Shown here piece after piece: positions 58,515 to 64,000 of a stretch of 64,000 nt of DNA. Origin of the DNA: Streptomyces longhuiensis (GTDB lineage Bacteria > Actinomycetota > Actinomycetes > Streptomycetales > Streptomycetaceae); the NCBI RefSeq assembly GCF_020616555.1, contig NZ_CP085173.1, positions 1,054,001 to 1,118,000 of the forward strand, in the 5' to 3' direction. Position 1 is the first letter of the stretch; every line of letters begins with the position of its first letter. Position numbers and translations under genes: made by a program. The notes under the pieces were generated by a model. That model had not been told where the DNA came from and did not search any database. It was given only the letters and a program-made list of their open reading frames with translations.

Positions 58515-59258
58515 CTACTTGAGCGAGCTCTGCTTGGGGACCACGACTCCGTAGAGGTCCTGGACCGTGGCGAGCGCGGCCTCGTGAACCTGCTTCGCGG
58601 GGATGCCGTTAGGGTTGCCCTTGAGCGGCAGCGGCCGGGTCGCGGAGGCGTCGCCCACCACGGTCGGGTTGTTGCCGTTGAGGAACGCGCCCTGGGTCGT
58701 GAACAGGGTGCACATGTTGGTCATGAATCCGGCGATGATGACGTTCTTGCGCCCGGCCTTCTTGACCTCTTCGGCGAGATCGGTGTGGTGGAAGCCGTTG
58801 GGGACGGTCTTCTCGACGACGGGCTCGCCCTTCGCCGGCTTGAGTGCCGGAATGATCTGGCCCGCCTTCGACTTCAGGTCGTACCCCTTGTCGACGATGT
58901 GGATGACCGGCGTTCCCGCCGCACGGGCGCGCTTCAGCAGGGCTTCGGCGTTGTTCACCGCGGAGTGCCACCCGTCGAGTTCCATCACACCCTGGGTGTA
59001 GGTGTTCTGGTAGTCGACGAGGATCAGCGTCGCGTCGGAGAGCTTCGCCGGGGTCTCGTCCAGCTTGTTGAGCTGCCGCAGCGTCGTCGTGTCCTTCGCG
59101 ACGTTCTTCTCCCCGGCGTTCCCACCGGCGTTGTCCACGGCGGGCGACGGCTTGCGGTCGGTGCGCGCGGCGGCTTCGGAGCTTCCTCCGCACGCCGTGG
59201 CGGTGGCCGCGAGAACGGCGGCGAGGCTCAGCGCGGCGGCTGAACGCAGCGGCTTCAT
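58515..59258 (-). CDS. Isochorismatase-family cysteine hydrolase, lipoprotein form
   Basis: 247 residues. A lipoprotein signal (MKPLRSAAALSLAAVLAATATAC, lipidated Cys23 in ATAC) and a Ser/Asn/Lys-rich linker precede a complete isochorismatase fold. The triad is D82 (LILVDYQN), K150 (VVEKTVPNGF) and C183 (GFMTNMCTLF). The ATG at 59258 overlaps the stop of the cytosolic paralogue by one base (TGATG), so the two are translated together. The mature sequence shares most motifs with that paralogue (LRQLNKLDETPAKL vs LRELNGFDETPAKL). An exported member of this family is unusual. Substrate unknown; a nicotinamidase-like amide is possible. Confidence 0.85.
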   Translation of the reverse strand: MKPLRSAAALSLAAVLAATATACGGSSEAAARTDRKPSPAVDNAGGNAGEKNVAKDTTTLRQLNKLDETPAKLSDATLILVDYQNTYTQGVMELDGWHSAVNNAEALLKRARAAGTPVIHIVDKGYDLKSKAGQIIPALKPAKGEPVVEKTVPNGFHHTDLAEEVKKAGRKNVIIAGFMTNMCTLFTTQGAFLNGNNPTVVGDASATRPLPLKGNPNGIPAKQVHEAALATVQDLYGVVVPKQSSLK

Positions 59259-59842
59259 CAGACGATCTCCTTCTGGGTCGGTACGACGACGCCGTACAGG
59301 TCGGCGATGGTGGCGAGGGCGCTGTAGTGCACCTGGCAGGCGTCGAGGTCGGTACCGGCCACCGGCAGCGAGCGGGTGGCGGTGGCATCGGCGACGATGG
59401 TGGGACGGTTGCCGCGCAGGAACGCGCCCTGCGCGGTGAACGCCACGCACATGTGCGTCATCCAGCCGGCGATGACGACGTCCTGTCCGTCCGGGACGTG
59501 TGTGCCCAGGTCGGTGTCGACGAACGCGTTCGGGACCTGCTTGACGACGACGGCCTCGCCCTCGACCGGCGCGACACGGGGGTGAATCTGGCCGATCTCG
59601 GCCCGGATGTCGTACGGGGTGCCCTCGCCGCCGTCGTTGATGACGTGCACGACCTTCGTGCCCTCCTGGCGGGCCCGTGCCAGCAGCTGCGCGGCGGCGT
59701 CGAGCGAGGCCTCCCATCCGTCGAGTTCCATCACGCCCTGGGTGTAGGTGTTCTGGAAGTCGATCAGGATCAGCGTCGAGTCGGCCAGCTTCGCGGGCGT
59801 CTCGTCGAAGCCGTTGAGCTCGCGCAGCGTGGTTCTGGACAT
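59258..59842 (-). CDS. Isochorismatase-family cysteine hydrolase, cytosolic form
   Basis: 194 residues with triad D28 (LILIDFQN), K101 (VVVKQVPNAF) and C132 (GWMTHMCVAF), no signal peptide. It shows the family's TQGVMELDGW and ATRSLP loop. It is the upstream partner of the exported paralogue. Members hydrolyse isochorismate, nicotinamide, N-carbamoyl compounds or similar; nothing here fixes which. The AraC/PfpI-type regulator is divergent from it and likely controls the pair. Confidence 0.9.
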   Translation of the reverse strand: MSRTTLRELNGFDETPAKLADSTLILIDFQNTYTQGVMELDGWEASLDAAAQLLARARQEGTKVVHVINDGGEGTPYDIRAEIGQIHPRVAPVEGEAVVVKQVPNAFVDTDLGTHVPDGQDVVIAGWMTHMCVAFTAQGAFLRGNRPTIVADATATRSLPVAGTDLDACQVHYSALATIADLYGVVVPTQKEIV

Positions 59843-59999
59843 GGGTGTACCGCCTTCGGTCTTCGCGTGAGGTTGGCAGCCCGAGGGATGCGGTGGGCTG
59901 CGACTAGAACGCTATGACCCGGCAGGCGTGTCGACAATGACGTCTAACATGCAGATACCGACATGCAGCTGGCGCAGCATCGATCGCCACTGCCAACTG

Positions 60000-60052
60000 T
60001 CAGCTGCCAACCGTCAATCGCCGAGCTCCGAGCTCCGAGCTCCGAGTACCGA
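60000..60052. repeat. Short tandem CCGAGCTC repeats
   Basis: Three to four 7-8-bp units (GAGCTCC) follow CAACTGTCAGCTGCCAACCG in the divergent gap before the GlxA-type regulator. They recall the CCGAACTC run at 58433-58490. Confidence 0.65.
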
Positions 60053-60071
60053 GCGCCGGCCAGGGGGACTC

Positions 60072-61070
60072 ATGCAGGACATCGCCAGACGGCTCATCGT
60101 CATCGTCCTCTTCGAAGGCGTCGACCTGCTCGACGTCACCGGACCACCGGAAGTGTTCTCCCTGGCCCGGCGCGAGACCGAGGACGCGGCGGGCTATCAC
60201 GTCGTCCTCGCCGCCGAGAACATGGACCCGGTGACCACGTCCGCCGGAGTCCGCATCCTCCCGGACATCACCTTCCGGGAAGCCGCCGAGGGAGGCATCG
60301 ACACCCTCATCGTGCCTGGCTCGGTGGAGGTCGACAGCGAGCGCCGCGTACGCGCGCTCGTCGACCCCGAGCTGGTCAGCTGGGTGAAGATCCTCGCCGG
60401 CCGGACGCACCGGGTCACGTCCGTATGTGTCGGCGCGCACCTCCTCGCCGCGGCCGGGCTCCTCGACGGCAAGCGGGCGACGACGCATTGGTCGACCGCG
60501 CCCCAACTGGCCGCGGACCACCCGGCGGTGAAGGTCGACGCCGATCCGATCTTCATCCGCGAAGGCGATGTCTGGACCGGAGCCGGCATCAGCGCCTGTC
60601 TCGACCTGTCGCTCGCGCTGATCGCCGACGACCTCGGCGAGGCCGTCGCGCTGCGCGTCGCCCGGCAGCTCGTGATGTACCTGAAGCGGCCGAGCGGGCA
60701 GAGTCAGTTCAGCGTTCCCCTGGAACAGCTCTCCACGACACGGCGCATCGAGGATCTCCGCCACCACATCATGCGCAACATCAGCCGGCCGCTGACCGTC
60801 GTGGACCTGGCCGAGTACGCGCATGTCAGCGACCGGCACCTGACCCGGCTCTTCAAGACCGAACTGGGCATGACCCCTCACGCCTACATCGAATCCGTCC
60901 GAGTCGAGAAGGCGCGCCACGACCTCGAATCCTCCGACGCCACCCTCGAACGCATCGCGTCCACCTGCGGGTTCGGCACGACGGACACCCTGGTGCGGGC
61001 GTTCCGGCGACGGCTGAACACGACACCGACGGAGTACCGCCGCAGGTTCCGGGTGCCCCAGACCCGTTGA
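60072..61070 (+). CDS. GlxA-type AraC regulator (DJ-1/PfpI plus HTH)
   Basis: 332 residues from the ATG at 60072 (AGGGGG upstream). Residues 1-190 are a DJ-1/PfpI fold (VIVLFEGVDLLDVTGPPEVFSLA, VTSVCVGAHLLAAAGLLDGKRATTHW with the nucleophile-like Cys) and 230-332 an AraC double HTH (LTVVDLAEYAHVSDRHLTRLFKTELGMTPHAYIESVRVEKARHDL, RAFRRRLNTTPTEYRR). Such proteins activate amine or amino-acid catabolic operons. Divergent from the isochorismatase-fold pair. Confidence 0.92.
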   Translation: MQDIARRLIVIVLFEGVDLLDVTGPPEVFSLARRETEDAAGYHVVLAAENMDPVTTSAGVRILPDITFREAAEGGIDTLIVPGSVEVDSERRVRALVDPELVSWVKILAGRTHRVTSVCVGAHLLAAAGLLDGKRATTHWSTAPQLAADHPAVKVDADPIFIREGDVWTGAGISACLDLSLALIADDLGEAVALRVARQLVMYLKRPSGQSQFSVPLEQLSTTRRIEDLRHHIMRNISRPLTVVDLAEYAHVSDRHLTRLFKTELGMTPHAYIESVRVEKARHDLESSDATLERIASTCGFGTTDTLVRAFRRRLNTTPTEYRRRFRVPQTR

Positions 61071-61118
61071 CGACCGGGACCCGCCTGCCCTCCTTCGCGC
61101 ATAGACACTCACCCACAC

Positions 61119-61157
61119 ATAGACACTGTCTACGCACCAGTGGTAGACAGTGTCTAT
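61119..61157. promoter_or_regulatory. Perfect 15-bp-arm palindrome: TetR operator overlapping a leaderless start
   Basis: ATAGACACTGTCTAC (61119-61133) is the exact inverse of GTAGACAGTGTCTAT (61143-61157), and each half is itself an AGACA-N-TGTCT palindrome. TAGACA occurs at 61120 and 61144 with an 18-bp spacer, which would place transcription start at the ATG at 61156. A further half-copy lies at 61101-61110. Confidence 0.85.
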
Positions 61158-61800
61158 GGCTGATGAGAACTCTCTTCGCGAGCGGCTGATCGACGTCGGC
61201 GTGGACCTGGTCCTCACCGAAGGTTCCGCGTCCGTGGGGCTACGGGAGATCGCCCGGCGGGCCGGGGTGTCGCACGGGGCCCCGCGCCGGTACTTCGCCA
61301 CGCACCACGCCCTGCTCTCGGCCATCGCGCGGCGCGGCTTCGAGGACCTCGCGGCCCGTTTCGAGACCGTCGTGGACCCCGCGGCTCCACCACGCGTACA
61401 GCTGGAGCGGCTTGCCAAGACCTACGTCGGGTACGCGCTGGAGTGCGGCGGCATGTTCGAGCTGATGTTCCGCCACGACCTGCTCGACGGTGCGCAACAG
61501 GACGGCGGCAGGCCTCAGTTGCGCACCTCCACGCTCCCGCTGTTCGAGCGGATGGTCGCCCTGGTCGGCCGGTGCCGGGAGGATCCGGACACCGTGCATC
61601 GGCCCGGCCCGCCCGGCGGTTCGGCCGTACCTCCCGCGGTGACCGCCGCCGCCCTGTGGTCCGGGCTGCACGGCATCGCCCAGCTGTGGACCTGGGGCAG
61701 CCTGCAACTGGCCCTCGCCACTCCCCCGCCCGGTGATCAGGAACGCGACCGGCTCGTGACGGCAGTCCTGGACGCCCACCTCGGTCCGGTGACGGCATGA
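61156..61800 (+). CDS. TetR-family regulator
   Basis: 214 residues from the ATG at 61156, chosen because the in-frame GTG at 61150 lies inside the operator and upstream of the likely transcription start. The HTH reads LIDVGVDLVLTEGSASVGLREIARRAGVSHGAPRRYF, then a TetR_C ligand domain with LECGGMFELMFRHDLLD. It overlaps the MFS gene by four bases (ATGA), so the two form an autoregulated resistance-type operon. Confidence 0.92.
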   Translation: MADENSLRERLIDVGVDLVLTEGSASVGLREIARRAGVSHGAPRRYFATHHALLSAIARRGFEDLAARFETVVDPAAPPRVQLERLAKTYVGYALECGGMFELMFRHDLLDGAQQDGGRPQLRTSTLPLFERMVALVGRCREDPDTVHRPGPPGGSAVPPAVTAAALWSGLHGIAQLWTWGSLQLALATPPPGDQERDRLVTAVLDAHLGPVTA

Positions 61801-63251
61801 GCCCTGCCGCACGGCGGCCCTTCGCCCTCCTGGCCTCCGTGTCCGGGGCGATGATCGTGGCGCTGGACGGGACCATCCTGCTCGTGGCGCAGCCCAGCCT
61901 CCGGCATGATCTCGACGCGAGCGTGGCCCAGGTCCAGTGGACGAGCACCAGCTATCTGATCGCCGTCGCCACGCTTCTCGTCGTCGCCGGTCGCCTCGGC
62001 GACCGGTACGGACACGCGCGGCTCCTCTTCGTGGGCGTCCTCGGGTTCGGGGTCGCGTCGGCCGGCATCGCGCTCGCACCCACGATCGGCTGGGTGATCG
62101 CACTGCGCGCCGCCCAGGGCGTCTTCGGCGCGCTCCTCCAGCCCGCGACACTCGCCCTGCTGCGGCTCACGTACCCGCCCGACCGTCTCGGCACGCCCAT
62201 CGCCGTCCGCACCAGCGCGATCGCGGTGGCCGCCGGCCTCGGCCCGGTCCTCGGCGGGATCCTGGTGCAACACCTCGGATGGCGTGCGGTGTTCTGGGTC
62301 AACGTGCCTGCCGCGCTGGTGATCGCCGCGCTCACCCTCGCCGTCCGTACGCCGATGCCTGAACGCACCGGTTCACAACGGCTGGACCTCACCGGCACGG
62401 CCCTGCTCACGGCGGCACTCGCGGTGCTCGTCCACACTCTGGCCGGCGTGCCGGGGCGCGGCTGGACCGCTGGGGCGACGCTGCTCGAACTCGCCGCCGG
62501 CCTGGCCTTGTCGGCGGTTCTCGTCCTGCACGAGCGCCACGCCGCACACCCGATCGTGCCGCGTGCCGTGGCCCGGTCCGTCCCTGTGACCGCGGCCATG
62601 GCACTCCTCCTGGTCATCAGCGCGGGCCTGTTCGGCGCCCTGTTCAGGGCCACGTTCTACCTCCAGGACACCCTGCGCCTCGCCCCGCTCGCCACGGGTC
62701 TGCGCGTCCTTCCGCTCACCGCGCTGATGGTGCTCGGCGCGCCCGTGGCCGGCGCCGCGCTGCGCCGGTACGGTCCACGGCGCACCGCCATCGCGGGCAC
62801 GGCTCTCGTCGTGGTGGGCATCGCCCAGCTGTCGTCGCTCGGTCCGGCCGGCCCGTGGCCGTCCATGACAGCCGCCTTCGCCGCGCTCGGCGCCGGGTTC
62901 GCCACGGTGATGGTCACCGCCACCGGGACGGTCGTCGGTGACGCGCCGCCGGGGTATGCCGGAGTCGTCGGAGGGCTCAAGCAGACGGCGATGAACATCG
63001 GCCCGTCGCTCGGCATCGCCGTCGCCGCCGGCGCGACGGGCGCTGCGGGAGCGACCCGTTCGACCGCCGCCTCCGTCTCCGCCTCCACGATGAGCAGCAG
63101 CCTGCTGCCCCTGGCCATCCTCGCTCTCCTCGGTCTGATTCCGGCCTTCCTGCTGCCTCGGCACGCGGGCGGCGAGATCGACGCCGCTCCCCTCCCACGA
63201 CAACTGACGCCACAGGAAAGCCCTGTTGCGGATGTCGGCGAACGCCCCTAG
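61797..63251 (+). CDS. DHA2-type MFS multidrug permease (14 TM)
   Basis: 484 residues with about 14 hydrophobic segments. Motif A is VVAGRLGDRYGHAR, motif C is AGLGPVLGGILVQHLGWRAVFWVNVP, and the N-terminal VSGAMIVALDGTILLVAQPSL is typical of EmrB/QacA-like exporters. The ATG overlaps the TetR stop (ATGA), so the regulator and pump are coupled; pump expression is probably induced by its own substrate. Confidence 0.92.
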   Translation: MSPAARRPFALLASVSGAMIVALDGTILLVAQPSLRHDLDASVAQVQWTSTSYLIAVATLLVVAGRLGDRYGHARLLFVGVLGFGVASAGIALAPTIGWVIALRAAQGVFGALLQPATLALLRLTYPPDRLGTPIAVRTSAIAVAAGLGPVLGGILVQHLGWRAVFWVNVPAALVIAALTLAVRTPMPERTGSQRLDLTGTALLTAALAVLVHTLAGVPGRGWTAGATLLELAAGLALSAVLVLHERHAAHPIVPRAVARSVPVTAAMALLLVISAGLFGALFRATFYLQDTLRLAPLATGLRVLPLTALMVLGAPVAGAALRRYGPRRTAIAGTALVVVGIAQLSSLGPAGPWPSMTAAFAALGAGFATVMVTATGTVVGDAPPGYAGVVGGLKQTAMNIGPSLGIAVAAGATGAAGATRSTAASVSASTMSSSLLPLAILALLGLIPAFLLPRHAGGEIDAAPLPRQLTPQESPVADVGERP

Positions 63252-63261
63252 CCACCACGAA

Positions 63262-63300
63262 GCGCCGCACGCGACCCCACCCCAGGGGCACGTGCGGCGC
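63262..63300. terminator. Bidirectional hairpin between convergent genes
   Basis: Ten-bp perfect arms (GCGCCGCACG and CGTGCGGCGC) with an inner CCCC/GGGG pair lie between the MFS stop (63251) and the BNR-repeat protein stop (63316). Confidence 0.75.
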
Positions 63301-63315
63301 GTATTCGGGAGAGGG

Positions 63316-64000
63316 TCAGAGCTTCAGGCGGTGCACACCTCCCTGGACCGTGCCCACGTACAGCAGGCCGCCATGGGCCGCGAGACTCGTCGCGTCGAGG
63401 TTCTGCAGGCCGGTGGAGATGTTCTGCCAGGTCAGGCCACCGTCCGTGGAGCGCAGCACTCCGCGGCCGCCGCGCGGCAGGGCCGTCTCCCAGTAGCTGG
63501 TGGTCGCCGCGTACAGCGTGCCACCCACCTGGAGCAGGTCGCTCACCCGCGTCGGCAGCTTGCCGGTGTCGCCGGTGCGGAAGGTCTTTCCACCGTCCGT
63601 CGAGACCTTGATGGCGTCACCGCCGGTCAGCATGCGCGAACCGGTGAACTCGATGGTGTCGACGCGGCCGTCGGCGACCTTGGTGATGTCGTCGCCACCA
63701 TTGTCCGAGCGATAGAGGCCGTCGGGGGCGCCGAGCCACAGCCTGTCCGGGTTCTTCGGGTCACCCGCGACCGCGGTGAAGTACGTCTGGTCGTTGAGCA
63801 GGTTCTTCCAGTTGGCTCCCCCGTCCTCGGTGGAGAACAGGCCCACGCCCAGCAAGTTGCCGTACGAGACATACACGCGGTCGGGGTCGGCCGGGTGCAC
63901 GGCCAGCGCGAACACGGTGCCGCCGCTCTCGCCCTTCTTCTGCCAGGTGGCGCCGGAGTCGCCGCTGCGCTCCACGCGGAAGCCGCCCCAGGCGTTGTAC
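63316..64000 (-). CDS. BNR/sialidase-like beta-propeller protein (5' end cut off by window)
   Basis: The last 228 residues of a longer minus-strand gene, open through base 64000. At least four BNR (Asp-box) repeats are visible: SGDSGATWQ, STEDGGANWK, STDGGKTFR and STDGGLTWQ. Between them are VHPADPDRVYVSYG and AGDPKNPDRLWLG, as in GH74 xyloglucanase, VPS10 and photosystem-assembly (YCF48-like) propellers. Family members are mostly secreted. No catalytic residue can be fixed from this fragment. Confidence 0.8.
   Translation of the reverse strand, partial: YNAWGGFRVERSGDSGATWQKKGESGGTVFALAVHPADPDRVYVSYGNLLGVGLFSTEDGGANWKNLLNDQTYFTAVAGDPKNPDRLWLGAPDGLYRSDNGGDDITKVADGRVDTIEFTGSRMLTGGDAIKVSTDGGKTFRTGDTGKLPTRVSDLLQVGGTLYAATTSYWETALPRGGRGVLRSTDGGLTWQNISTGLQNLDATSLAAHGGLLYVGTVQGGVHRLKL

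Overview
The window is chromosomal DNA from a high-GC actinomycete, almost certainly a Streptomyces or close relative. Third codon positions are nearly all G or C, GTG starts are common, an acyl-CoA carboxylase epsilon subunit is present, a DasR-type box lies before a chitinase gene, and the regulators are typical for Streptomyces (GntR, TetR, MarR, AraC, LysR, Ser/Thr kinase). I see no tRNA, rRNA, CRISPR array, insertion sequence or phage genes. Both ends cut a gene: a TauE/SafE permease on the left and a BNR-repeat protein on the right.

Layout. 1-2.7 kb: a sulfide/persulfide module (TauE/SafE exporter, CstB-like persulfide dioxygenase-rhodanese, CstR-type repressor, twin operators). 2.9-5.5 kb: an MFS permease, a secreted protein and two small proteins. 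6.1-9.5 kb: a full-length pyruvate carboxylase ending in two hairpins, then a DinB-family protein. 10.3-23.4 kb: a catabolic island of unknown substrate. It holds two IolE-like TIM-barrel proteins, a five-gene Dpp/Opp-type ABC importer, an amidohydrolase, a PobA-like flavin hydroxylase, a phosphotriesterase-like lactonase and a divergent FadR-type GntR regulator. Three hairpins suggest at least three transcription units. 23.5-30.7 kb: HAD phosphatase, frameshifted receptor kinase, DUF3558 lipoprotein, DUF6083-like, DUF899 and Tat-exported hydrolase genes, then a TetR regulator.

30.8-36.6 kb: a five-gene propionyl-CoA to succinyl-CoA operon (split B12 mutase large subunit, carboxyltransferase, epsilon subunit, B12 subunit, biotin carboxylase/carrier), divergent from the TetR gene and closed by a hairpin. 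37.5-39.8 kb: a leaderless MarR gene and an MFS-universal stress protein fusion. 40-42.3 kb: a kinase/acyl-CoA dehydrogenase pair of the ACAD10/11 type. 42.5-46.1 kb: TerD, a phosphoribosyltransferase-hydrolase fusion, a PP2C phosphatase and a reductase. 46.3-51.4 kb: SRPBCC, aldo/keto reductase, a LysR regulator with an (Ala-Thr-Asp)11 tail, MFS and nitronate monooxygenase.

51.5-56.9 kb is a small-gene region with three VOC proteins, an AraC regulator, a GH18 chitinase and gene remnants (5'-truncated HAD phosphatase, 5'-truncated secreted protein, a regulator-like tail) that mark old recombination joints. 57-61 kb holds a Tat-exported protein, a translationally coupled cytosolic/lipoprotein pair of isochorismatase-fold hydrolases and a divergent GlxA-type regulator. 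61.1-63.3 kb is a TetR-MFS operon behind a perfect 15-bp-arm palindrome. The best candidates for undescribed biology are the orphan catabolic island and the compartment-split isochorismatase pair.
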